From a virus: a DNA stretch of 64,000 nucleotides. Shown here one piece after another: positions 1-6,682 of this stretch. The notes under the pieces were generated by a model. That model was given only the letters and a program-made list of their open reading frames with translations, was not told where the DNA came from and made no database searches. Each line of letters opens with the position of its first letter. The first letter of the stretch is position 1. The stretch spans positions 1 through 64,000 of IMG/VR virus record IMGVR_UViG_3300033182_000769; one strand, written 5' to 3'. Both the position numbers and the translations under genes were made by a program.

Positions 1-19
1 TATTTAGAGGAAAAATATA

Positions 20-316
20 ATGGAAACTAAAACAAGCGAAATCGATACACCTCACGGCCGTGAATGGCTTACTACATTACTACGTGAACAAAAAGTCATT
101 GTTACCTTTAACAAGAAGGACGGCGACAAGCGTGTAATGACCTGTACGCTTAATCAAGACATTATTCCAGAATCAAAACGTCCTAAGGCTAAGCCGGAAG
201 GTGAACAAAAGAAAAAGAACGACAAGGTACTTGCCGTTTATGATATCAATGCAGAAGGTTGGCGTTCGTTTACTTGGGCAAACGTAACCAACGTAGAGTT
301 TTCATTAGGAGAATAA
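20..316 (+). CDS. SH3-like beta-barrel phage protein
   Basis: Small 98-residue protein of the type annotated in T4-like cyanophages as SH3 beta-barrel fold protein (DUF2693-like). It has a short basic/acidic N-terminus, then alternating beta-type segments (VIVTFNKKDGDKR, VMTCTL) and a closing aromatic segment (GWRSFTWANV) typical of this family. A Lys-rich, probably disordered insert (about residues 55-68) separates the strands. No catalytic motif is visible. The role in the phage is unknown; a nucleic-acid or protein-binding role is only inferred from the fold. An AGAGG ribosome site lies 9 bases before the ATG. The next gene starts one base after its stop, so it is the first visible gene of a tight operon. 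Confidence 0.7.
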   Translation: METKTSEIDTPHGREWLTTLLREQKVIVTFNKKDGDKRVMTCTLNQDIIPESKRPKAKPEGEQKKKNDKVLAVYDINAEGWRSFTWANVTNVEFSLGE

Positions 317-317
317 T

Positions 318-905
318 ATGATTAAAAAGAAGTATTACAGTTGGCAAGATGTTGAAAATGCGTGTGTAAACATTGCTCTACAAATGTACAAAGACAACTG
401 GCGACCTGATTACATTGTAGGTATCACACGTGGTGGCAATGTTCCTGCTACTATTTTATCTAATATGTTAAACATTCCAGCACACGCACTTAAAGTTAGT
501 TTGCGTGATGGTGTAGAGCAAGAAGATTGCGAAAGCAACTGTTGGATGAGTGAGGATGCATTCGGTTATCCTAAGCAGGAGGTTGAAGTAGACGATACGT
601 TAGATGCTGTTATGCAGGCTGCTGAGGATCTGCTTGCATTAACAGACAACTATAAAAATATTCTTATTGTAGATGACATTAACGATACCGGTGCTACGTT
701 TAACTGGATTAAACAAGATTGGCAGAGTACCTGTTTGCCAGATGATCCAAGTTGGGACGAAGTATGGGACGGCAACGTTCGTTTCGCTGTTATTACAGAG
801 AACCTAAGTTCAGACTTTGATCAAGTTAGATATTATCACGATATGGTTAATAAGGCTGAAAAAGATGTTTGGTTAGTTTATCCTTGGGAGAATGTAGGAC
901 AATGA
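318..905 (+). CDS. Phosphoribosyltransferase-like protein
   Basis: The PRPP-binding signature of type I phosphoribosyltransferases is present at about residues 115-128 (ILIVDDINDTGATF, the acidic pair followed by D-T-G-A-T). An N-terminal VGITRGG loop (about residues 35-41) fits the same fold. Such enzymes transfer a base to or from 5-phosphoribosyl diphosphate; the specificity (xanthine/hypoxanthine type or a regulatory relative) cannot be told. At 195 residues it is normal for a small purine-type PRTase. It has an acidic insert (about residues 75-100). It overlaps the next gene by ATGA and lies in a run with HIT-like, oxygenase and QueE genes, which suggests nucleotide or base metabolism. 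Confidence 0.85.
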   Translation: MIKKKYYSWQDVENACVNIALQMYKDNWRPDYIVGITRGGNVPATILSNMLNIPAHALKVSLRDGVEQEDCESNCWMSEDAFGYPKQEVEVDDTLDAVMQAAEDLLALTDNYKNILIVDDINDTGATFNWIKQDWQSTCLPDDPSWDEVWDGNVRFAVITENLSSDFDQVRYYHDMVNKAEKDVWLVYPWENVGQ

Positions 906-1135
906 AAGTAGATTTACATTGCACTGATAAAGATCAGTATATTGAAGCAGAGATTATGAATATTCGAGAAGGCGCATATTTAGAAGCAGCCATTCAAGGC
1001 AGTGTCAAACTACATATGGGCTATAACAAACAGCATAAGACATACATTGGAAGTATGGGCGGTTTAGAGTTTACTGTAAAAGAATCTAATATCCCCACAC
1101 AATATTCTTATAAGCCATTTAAAAGGACACGATAA
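902..1135 (+). CDS. Conserved hypothetical small protein
   Basis: A 77-residue protein starting at the ATG that overlaps the upstream TGA (ATGA at 902-905). An upstream in-frame start would overlap the phosphoribosyltransferase by 37 bases and is less likely. The sequence has alternating beta-like segments (VDLHCTDKDQYIEAEI, AYLEAAIQGSVKLHMGY, KTYIGSMGGLEFTV), which suggests a small beta-barrel or beta-sandwich. I recognise no family or catalytic motif. The stop overlaps the next start (TAATG), so it is translationally coupled on both sides. Confidence 0.65.
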   Translation: MKVDLHCTDKDQYIEAEIMNIREGAYLEAAIQGSVKLHMGYNKQHKTYIGSMGGLEFTVKESNIPTQYSYKPFKRTR

Positions 1136-1542
1136 TGAGATTAGCAGGTCAAGAAAAAATCGTAAAAGACGAAGTTCATAATATTGAACAATCGTCGGGT
1201 GCTCCGTGGACAGATAGTGTTCGTGAAGATTATCACGTAAAAGTGTTCCGTGATGGTTACCCTGTAACTGAAGGACATTTGCTATTCGTGCCTAAATATA
1301 ATACTGTAGGCGTACTTAGAGATGCATTTGAAGATGCTGTAAATGAAGGTCTTAGAGGTGTTGCTGACGGTAAATGGGACGGGTTTAACATCGGTCTTAA
1401 TGTAGGTCGTACAGCAGGTCAAACTTGTAGTTGGCCGCACGTACATATGATTCCACGTCGTGAAGGCGATATGGAAGATCCTACCGGCGGTGTAAGACAC
1501 GTCATTCCAGAGAAAGGTAACTATAAAAATGGAAGTTATTAA
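1135..1542 (+). CDS. HIT (histidine triad)-like protein
   Basis: The end of the protein carries GQTCSWPHVHMIPRR (about residues 95-109), which matches the C-terminal signature of HIT nucleotide hydrolases/transferases. The N-terminal half (FRDGYPVTEGHLLFVPK) is the usual HIT strand preceding it. HIT enzymes bind nucleotides and cleave phosphoramidate or phosphoanhydride bonds through the central His of H-x-H-x-H. Here the residue in the first His position is Trp100, while His102 (the expected nucleophile position) and His104 remain, so activity is uncertain. Length (135) is normal. The start overlaps the previous stop by one base, and the end overlaps the oxygenase gene by 14 bases. Confidence 0.8.
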   Translation: MRLAGQEKIVKDEVHNIEQSSGAPWTDSVREDYHVKVFRDGYPVTEGHLLFVPKYNTVGVLRDAFEDAVNEGLRGVADGKWDGFNIGLNVGRTAGQTCSWPHVHMIPRREGDMEDPTGGVRHVIPEKGNYKNGSY

Positions 1543-2134
1543 CTTTGGACCTCACGTTGTTAAGACAAGTCTTAAAGACAGTGAGTTTGGTATTATTAAA
1601 AGTTTAATAAACGAAGCAACAAACCCAATTAACGATACATTGGCAGGCCAAATTAAATACGAAAACCAGTTTTCTCCTGCGGCGGCAACCGCTATATACG
1701 AGATAATGCTACATAAGTTTGTAGACTATTTAGATATTTGGGCGGAAAAAGTTTACGATCAAAAATTAAGATATAGTTTAAAATTAGATAATTTATGGCT
1801 CAATAAAATGGTCGCAGGCGAGTACAATCCTCTACACAATCATAGCGCAGACATTTCCTTTGTGTATTACATTGATGTGCCAGAAGAGATTCATGAAGAA
1901 GAAAATAACACAACAGCAATGGATATGGGTGCTATAGAATTTATATATGGAAAAGGATCTGGTTACGAGCCTAATCATTTCTTAGATCCAATTACTAATT
2001 ATATCCAGGTTCCACAAGCAAACGAATTGTTTATTTTTCCATCATTTTTATACCACCATGTACAACAATTTAAATCAGATGTCGAGCGTATATCAATTGC
2101 AGGTAACCTATTAATGAAAATAGAAGGAAATTAA
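1529..2134 (+). CDS. Putative 2OG-Fe(II) oxygenase
   Basis: A 201-residue protein with the layout of phage-type 2-oxoglutarate/Fe(II) oxygenases. It has a central NPLHNHSADISFVYYID segment (about residues 100-117; His103, His105 and Asp108 are candidate metal ligands) and a distal LFIFPSFLYHHVQQF segment with His ligand candidates. A basic RISIAGNL strand follows, whose Arg would hold 2-oxoglutarate. Such enzymes hydroxylate protein, nucleic acid or small-molecule substrates. The H-x-D spacing is not canonical, so the exact ligands are inferred. The start lies inside the HIT-like gene (14-base overlap), and the next gene begins immediately after its stop. Confidence 0.75.
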   Translation: MEVINFGPHVVKTSLKDSEFGIIKSLINEATNPINDTLAGQIKYENQFSPAAATAIYEIMLHKFVDYLDIWAEKVYDQKLRYSLKLDNLWLNKMVAGEYNPLHNHSADISFVYYIDVPEEIHEEENNTTAMDMGAIEFIYGKGSGYEPNHFLDPITNYIQVPQANELFIFPSFLYHHVQQFKSDVERISIAGNLLMKIEGN

Positions 2135-2332
2135 ATGTCTGAATATCCTAAGAAAACTGGCGAACATAGTTGGACTATCCAAGTTCAAGAAAATAACAAA
2201 ACAAAAGAATTGTTTATCGAGATACCTCCAGAAGCACTTGCCCAAGTAGGTTGGGATATTGGAGACGATCTTATTTGGGAAGATCTAAATAACGGTAGTT
2301 GGTCAATAAAAAAAATTGACAAAGAGCAGTAG
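2135..2332 (+). CDS. AbrB/MazE-like swapped-hairpin protein
   Basis: A 65-residue protein whose second half (LAQVGWDIGDDLIWEDLNNGSWSIKK) resembles the AbrB/MazE/SpoVT swapped-hairpin fold, with the usual 'GW..GD.l.w.d...g...i.k' pattern. Members are DNA-binding transition regulators or antitoxins. No toxin-like gene is adjacent, so a stand-alone regulator or phage structural variant is more likely than a toxin-antitoxin pair. It directly abuts the oxygenase stop. Its last codons contain the -35 box of the queE promoter. Confidence 0.6.
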   Translation: MSEYPKKTGEHSWTIQVQENNKTKELFIEIPPEALAQVGWDIGDDLIWEDLNNGSWSIKKIDKEQ

Positions 2333-2344
2333 AGAAGGTATAAT
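2316..2344 (+). promoter_or_regulatory. Perfect sigma70-type promoter for queE
   Basis: TTGACA at 2316-2321 and TATAAT at 2339-2344 are separated by exactly 17 bases, both identical to the bacterial housekeeping consensus. The expected start of transcription, about 7 bases after the -10 box, is at or next to the queE ATG (2351), so the message would be leaderless or almost so. The -35 box lies inside the last codons of the upstream AbrB-like gene. Confidence 0.8.
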
Positions 2345-2350
2345 AGTAGT

Positions 2351-3199
2351 ATGAGTAAGTTAAAAATAGCAGAACTATTTTATAGTATTCAAGGTGAAGG
2401 ACGTTATATGGGCGTACCTTCTGTTTTCTTGCGTACTTTTGGTTGTAACTTTAAGTGCGGTGGTTTTGGTATGCCTAAGGGCGAATTAAGCACAATGCCA
2501 GATGATATAGCACTAAACGTTGATAAATATGAAAGGTACGAGGAACTTCCAATTGTTGAAGTAGGATGTGACAGTTATGCGAGTTGGCATCCTAAGTTTA
2601 AACACCTTTCACCAACACGAACTTCGGACGAACTTGCAGAGTCAATGACTGCTATGTTACCTGAAGGAAAATGGAACGATGAGCATTTAGTAATTACTGG
2701 AGGCGAGCCGTTGCTTGGTTGGCAACGTTCATATCCAGATCTTTTAAATCATGAAAAAATGCAAGGTCTAAAAGAAATTACGTTTGAAACAAACGGCACA
2801 CAAGAACTAACAAGTGATTTTAAAAATTATTTGGATAGATGGTTATTAGACCATCCCGAAAGAGAGATCACTTTTTCTGTTAGTGCTAAACTAAGTTGTT
2901 CAGGTGAAGCACCCGGAGATGCTATCAAGCCAGAAGTCGTTGTAGAATACGAGAACTACGGATACACATATCTCAAGTTTGTTGTAGCAACAGAAGAAGA
3001 TGCAGAAGAAGCATTAGAGGCTGTTGACATTTATCGTTCCGCAGGCTTTAAAGGCCCTGTGTACTTAATGCCAGTGGGTGGCACCGAAGGTGTTTATAAC
3101 ATGAACGCAAGAGCAGTAGCAGATTATGCTATGAAAAACGGATTGCGTTACAGCGATAGATTACAAGTTCCACTATTTAAAAACGAATGGGGAACTTAA
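2351..3199 (+). CDS. queE: QueE-like 7-carboxy-7-deazaguanine synthase (radical SAM)
   Basis: Radical SAM enzyme of the QueE family, which turns carboxy-tetrahydropterin into 7-carboxy-7-deazaguanine in the preQ0/queuosine pathway. Visible are the N-terminal LFYSIQGEGRYMGVPSVFLR signature, the cluster cysteines Cys32 and Cys36 (GCNFKC), a third candidate Cys73 in GCDSY, and the SAM-binding ITGGEPLL motif near residue 115. The spacing C-x3-C-x36-C is much longer than the usual C-x3-C-x2-C, because an insert lies between the second and third Cys; marine-phage relatives show a similar 'GFGMP' insert. No other queuosine gene is in this window. Phage QueE proteins may serve 7-deazaguanine DNA modification or host tRNA modification. 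The start overlaps nothing upstream and is next to a perfect promoter. Confidence 0.88.
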   Translation: MSKLKIAELFYSIQGEGRYMGVPSVFLRTFGCNFKCGGFGMPKGELSTMPDDIALNVDKYERYEELPIVEVGCDSYASWHPKFKHLSPTRTSDELAESMTAMLPEGKWNDEHLVITGGEPLLGWQRSYPDLLNHEKMQGLKEITFETNGTQELTSDFKNYLDRWLLDHPEREITFSVSAKLSCSGEAPGDAIKPEVVVEYENYGYTYLKFVVATEEDAEEALEAVDIYRSAGFKGPVYLMPVGGTEGVYNMNARAVADYAMKNGLRYSDRLQVPLFKNEWGT

Positions 3200-3480
3200 T
3201 GGATCCGATAAGAAAATTTTTTGCAAAATCTTATCATAGCGATAAGGTAGCATTTGCATTTGAAATGTTTAGTACTGTTGTAACTATTGCAGCCAGTCTA
3301 ACACTTGCTTTGAATGCAGCCGATCCTGACATGCGAATTGTTTATCCTGGTTTCTTTATTGGATCAGTTGCAGCAATTTATGCATATCACAGACGTCATC
3401 TTGCATGGCCGTTTGTTTTGACTACGTATTTTGCTTTTGTTAACGTGCTCGGGTTTAGTCGAGCAATGGGGTGGCTATGA
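3199..3480 (+). CDS. Small membrane protein
   Basis: A 93-residue protein beginning at the ATG that overlaps the queE stop by one base. Three hydrophobic stretches can be seen at about residues 20-40 (FSTVVTIAASLTLALNA), 50-67 (IVYPGFFIGSVAAIYAY) and 72-90 (LAWPFVLTTYFAFVNVLGF), separated by short polar or basic loops. It is therefore very probably an inner-membrane protein of the host cell. No family is recognised beyond similarity to small multi-helix proteins of T4-like marine phages. The TGA stop overlaps the next start. Confidence 0.7.
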   Translation: MDPIRKFFAKSYHSDKVAFAFEMFSTVVTIAASLTLALNAADPDMRIVYPGFFIGSVAAIYAYHRRHLAWPFVLTTYFAFVNVLGFSRAMGWL

Positions 3481-3857
3481 ATTTTATTAAAAAAATGTTT
3501 GGTATCGATAAAAAAGAAGCAGAACTTCAAGAAAGAGAAGATGCCGTTAACACTAAACAAGAAAAAGTAGATCCAAAAGCAGCGGCTACTCGAAAGAAAG
3601 AACCGTGGGTTGGTGTGTTAGATACGCACGTTAATTCACAAAATGTAAGAAATGGCTTTTTTGAACTTGACTGGAACAGGTACTTTATAGTACAATTAAT
3701 AAGTGAAGGATACGGCACTAAAGACGATCCTGAAGAAGAAATTGTCGATCGCTGGTTTAGAGAATTATGTGCTAACGTAGTGGTTGATGGCGATTACGGT
3801 GGTCCTGTTGATACAGGCACTATGGACATTAACGCAGTGAAACGTGACAACCAATGA
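3477..3857 (+). CDS. Conserved hypothetical protein
   Basis: A 126-residue protein taken from the ATG in the ATGA overlap with the membrane gene; a GTG two codons upstream is an alternative. The first 45 residues are strongly charged and helical (KKEAELQEREDAVNTKQEKV), probably a coiled coil. The rest (GFFELDWNRYFIVQLISEGY...) is a compact acidic domain of a type seen in T4-like cyanophage genomes next to RNase H. No catalytic motif was found. Its last 4 bases overlap the exonuclease gene. Confidence 0.65.
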   Translation: MNFIKKMFGIDKKEAELQEREDAVNTKQEKVDPKAAATRKKEPWVGVLDTHVNSQNVRNGFFELDWNRYFIVQLISEGYGTKDDPEEEIVDRWFRELCANVVVDGDYGGPVDTGTMDINAVKRDNQ

Positions 3858-4837
3858 ATTATATTATAGTAGATACAGCAAACACCTTTTTCCGTGCAAG
3901 ACACGTTATCCGCGGCGACGCAGATATCAAACTTGGCATGGCTTTCCACATTACATTAAACTCTGTACGCAAAGCGTGGCAAGACTTCCAAGGTAGTCAT
4001 GTTGTATTTTGCTTAGAAGGACGTTCGTGGCGTAAGGACTTTTACGAGCCATATAAGCGTAATAGACAAGTTGCTCGTGATGCTCTTACTGAGGTAGAGC
4101 AAGAAGAAGATGCAGTATTTTGGGAAGCATTCGATACGTTTAAAGACTTTATCGAAACTAAAACAAACTGTACAGTTATGCGTCATCCTAACTTAGAAGC
4201 AGATGATTTAATCGCAGGTTGGGTACAAAGTCATCCAAATGACAATCATATCATTGTAAGTACAGACACAGACTTCCAACAATTAGTTGCTCCTAATGTA
4301 AAACTATATAATGGCGTACAAGAAGTAACTACTACGCACGAAGGCTTCTTTGATAAGAAAGGCGAGCGGGTAATTGATAGAAAAACTAAAGAACCTAAAG
4401 AAGTAGATCCAGAATGGATGCTATTTGAAAAATGTATGCGTGGAGATAGCAGTGATAATGTATTTTCTGCGTATCCGGGTGTACGTAAAAAAGGTACAAA
4501 AAATAAAGTTGGTTTGTTAGAGGCGTTTGCAGATAAAAGCACAAAAGGTTTTGCTTGGAACAACTTAATGCTACAGCGTTGGACCGATCACAAAGGTAAA
4601 GAACACCGTGTTCTTGAAGACTACGAACGTAATCGTCAATTGATTGATTTATCAGCACAGCCAGATGATGTTAAAGTTATGATTGCTGAAACAATTGCAC
4701 AAGCAACCAATAATCCTAAAGATGTAGGACAAGTTGGAATTAGACTTATGAAGTTCTGCAACCTTTACGATTTACAAAAAATTAGCGAGCAGGCACAAAG
4801 TTATGCTGAGCCTCTCAATGCAAGGTATAGTCTATGA
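3854..4837 (+). CDS. rnh: RNase H / 5'-3' exonuclease (FEN family)
   Basis: T4 RNase H-type flap exonuclease (327 residues, close to T4's 305), which removes RNA primers and DNA flaps on the lagging strand. Metal-binding acidic clusters of the FEN fold are visible: Asp7 in YIIVDTAN, LEADDLIAG near residue 113, STDTDFQQL near 136, and RGDSSDNV near 196. A helix-hairpin-helix-type GVRKKGTKNKV segment follows, in the K+/DNA-binding position. The clamp arch (SWRKDFYEPYKRNR) is present. It overlaps both neighbours by ATGA. Confidence 0.93.
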   Translation: MNYIIVDTANTFFRARHVIRGDADIKLGMAFHITLNSVRKAWQDFQGSHVVFCLEGRSWRKDFYEPYKRNRQVARDALTEVEQEEDAVFWEAFDTFKDFIETKTNCTVMRHPNLEADDLIAGWVQSHPNDNHIIVSTDTDFQQLVAPNVKLYNGVQEVTTTHEGFFDKKGERVIDRKTKEPKEVDPEWMLFEKCMRGDSSDNVFSAYPGVRKKGTKNKVGLLEAFADKSTKGFAWNNLMLQRWTDHKGKEHRVLEDYERNRQLIDLSAQPDDVKVMIAETIAQATNNPKDVGQVGIRLMKFCNLYDLQKISEQAQSYAEPLNARYSL

Positions 4838-4896
4838 AAATTTGTCAGTACAAAGATACGTGTGAATCAAAAACAAAAAACTGTTGGGAGGGTAAA

Positions 4897-5370
4897 ATGG
4901 AACAATTTTATGCAAAGCCAATTATCGATGAAAAATTTTGGATAGTTGAAGAAGAAGGTGTTCGTGTAGGAACATTAAGGAAGAACGACGAAGATCGATT
5001 TGTATTAAGTAACAAAACAGGAATCCAAGTTTTTAAAGACAAGGGAAGCCTTCGAAAAGAATTTGGCAAAGATTTCTTTGTTAAAATTGTAAAAGAAGCA
5101 GATGACGCAGAAGAGTTAGAAGTACACGGATATCCTTCAAGTGTTGTTCCTCATAATCCAATGTTTGATGTTCAACGCAAACTGCCGTTGTTTACAAAGA
5201 GTAAAGATTCTAAAAGTTTATATTGTGCCGGATACTATGTTATTAAATTTGATAAGGGCTGGGTTAAATCTTTCTGTCCAAAATTAATTACAATACAACG
5301 TTATCCTTCTAAAGGTCCATTTAAAACAGAACTTGAGATGAAGCAGGTATTATCAAGTGTCAACAAGTAA
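4897..5370 (+). CDS. Conserved hypothetical protein
   Basis: A 157-residue protein. I place the start at the ATG at 4897 because a strong GGGAGGG ribosome site lies just upstream. The in-frame ATG at 4834 would add 21 residues (Cys/Lys-rich) and overlap the RNase H stop by ATGA, so it cannot be excluded. The protein starts MEQFYAKPIIDEKFWIVEE, a pattern I associate with a conserved T4-like cyanophage protein. It is beta-rich with two lysine-rich segments (FKDKGSLRKEFGKDFF) and no recognisable catalytic motif. Its end overlaps the next gene, which starts at a GTG at 5357. Confidence 0.65.
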   Translation: MEQFYAKPIIDEKFWIVEEEGVRVGTLRKNDEDRFVLSNKTGIQVFKDKGSLRKEFGKDFFVKIVKEADDAEELEVHGYPSSVVPHNPMFDVQRKLPLFTKSKDSKSLYCAGYYVIKFDKGWVKSFCPKLITIQRYPSKGPFKTELEMKQVLSSVNK

Positions 5371-5608
5371 TCTTCCTACTACATTACCTACTATTGAAAA
5401 ACTCATTCAACGTGTTCAAGCGGCTGAACGTAGTCAACAAAGAGATATTCGTATGACTATTCAAGAAGCCCGTGACTTAACCGCTGAACTCGCTATTTTA
5501 ACTTCTCGATTAGGTAAAACAATCACAGAAGTTCATCAGAGTCTTAAAGAACTAAAAGAATCAACAGGCAACATTGATGTTAAATTTGATGGCGGAGGAT
5601 TCAAATAA
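5357..5608 (+). CDS. Small helical conserved hypothetical protein
   Basis: An 83-residue protein starting at GTG, overlapping the upstream gene by 14 bases. It is almost entirely amphipathic helix (residues 12-72: IEKLIQRVQAAERSQQRDI, TIQEARDLTAELAILTSRL) with a glycine-rich tail (VKFDGGGFK). Homologous small proteins are conserved near RNase H in T4-like marine phages, but no function is known to me. It ends the first plus-strand operon; a late-type promoter motif begins just before its stop. Confidence 0.65.
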   Translation: MSTSNLPTTLPTIEKLIQRVQAAERSQQRDIRMTIQEARDLTAELAILTSRLGKTITEVHQSLKELKESTGNIDVKFDGGGFK

Positions 5609-5614
5609 TAAATA
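5607..5614 (+). promoter_or_regulatory. T4-type late promoter motif
   Basis: AATAAATA, one mismatch from the T4 late -10 box TATAAATA, lies on the coding strand 15 bases before the ATG at 5630. The following bases (TACGTA) are shared with the motif at 7960, which supports a common element. Recognition by gp55 is inferred. Confidence 0.5.
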
Positions 5615-5629
5615 TACGTAGGTAATACT

Positions 5630-6682
5630 ATGTACTATTTTGCACATCCTAAATTCATTGAAAAAAATATCCCCGACTTTGATAAAGATTTATTAAAGCT
5701 CATCTCTACATTATCTATAGATTTTAATTCTGCGATTGTCGATCGAACAGGTCATATTAACACCTGTTGTGATATTTTGTCTCCAATACCTCAAAGGACA
5801 AATACAAAAACATTTGAAGAAATTGTTAACGATCGTGCAAAAGAAATTGTCAATTACGTAATTGAAAACAGACTCGAACTTCGTCTAAAGTGGAATGCCG
5901 TCGACCTTCCAATTGTGAATACTTGTATGATAGTTGCTATTGCAGAACACATAAAAACGCTTCCTTCACCAAAGCGTCCGATGCTTCGATTTATATACGA
6001 CGAAAATGAAGAATACCAGTGGCTATCTTTTTTTGAAAACTATATATTAGAAAATAAAACTATTTTTAAAGGAGTTCAAAAAAACTACAAAAAGCATACT
6101 GGAAATCTAAATCATTTGGTAGTATACGGTAACCATGGAAGACTTTTGTCTCCGCAACCATATTTTGCCTATGCTGATCATTTAAAATCTGTAATGTTTA
6201 ATGATGTCTGTGATAACTGGGTTTGGTCTTATATAAAACCTATTGTTAATAAGATGCCCAACTCGTTAGGAGACAAAACTGTACCTGCTGTTATGACTTG
6301 GTTAGATTTTGTACTGTCGTGGCAGTGGAATTCGTTTCGTTCATGGATAAAAGTTCCAAGACCAGACATTGATCAAAAACACAATATGTCCTTTTATGAC
6401 ACAGAAGCATTTCAGAATTGGTTTTTAAACTCGTCGCTTGAGGATATGAATCCAGGTTTATCGCCAACCACAACGGCGTGGCCTTGCAGAGAATATATAA
6501 GAAAATATTTTAATGATAGTGTGTTAGACCAAGAAGAGGGATTTTTGTCAGAAGAGTATTTAGAAAAAATTAACACTTCAAAATTATCACAAAAAGACGA
6601 CAGTCCGTTAATTAGGACCGGAGTGCATGGCACGTATGAAACATTTGCTATTGACACCAAGTTTACAAGGTACACAATATGA
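5630..6682 (+). CDS. Degenerate sister of the PP-loop protein, unknown function
   Basis: A 350-residue protein with no family I can name directly. Its C-terminal region resembles the next gene's product: FYDTEAFQNWF (residues 255-265) matches FYDTPEFNIWS there, and both lie about 95 residues from the C-terminus. By position, VVYGNHGRLLS (164-174) would correspond to the neighbour's IISGGSGDEIFAG, and RFIYDENEEY (about 120) to its SGGIDST loop, but the ATP-binding residues are absent. I infer an inactive or re-purposed paralogue that may form a heteromer with its neighbour. It overlaps that gene by ATGA, so equal translation is likely. Confidence 0.6.
   Translation: MYYFAHPKFIEKNIPDFDKDLLKLISTLSIDFNSAIVDRTGHINTCCDILSPIPQRTNTKTFEEIVNDRAKEIVNYVIENRLELRLKWNAVDLPIVNTCMIVAIAEHIKTLPSPKRPMLRFIYDENEEYQWLSFFENYILENKTIFKGVQKNYKKHTGNLNHLVVYGNHGRLLSPQPYFAYADHLKSVMFNDVCDNWVWSYIKPIVNKMPNSLGDKTVPAVMTWLDFVLSWQWNSFRSWIKVPRPDIDQKHNMSFYDTEAFQNWFLNSSLEDMNPGLSPTTTAWPCREYIRKYFNDSVLDQEEGFLSEEYLEKINTSKLSQKDDSPLIRTGVHGTYETFAIDTKFTRYTI

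Noticed and set aside
4834-4896. Longer N-terminus for the gene at 4897
   Set aside because: The inner ATG has a much better ribosome site (GGGAGGG); the longer form is kept only as an alternative.
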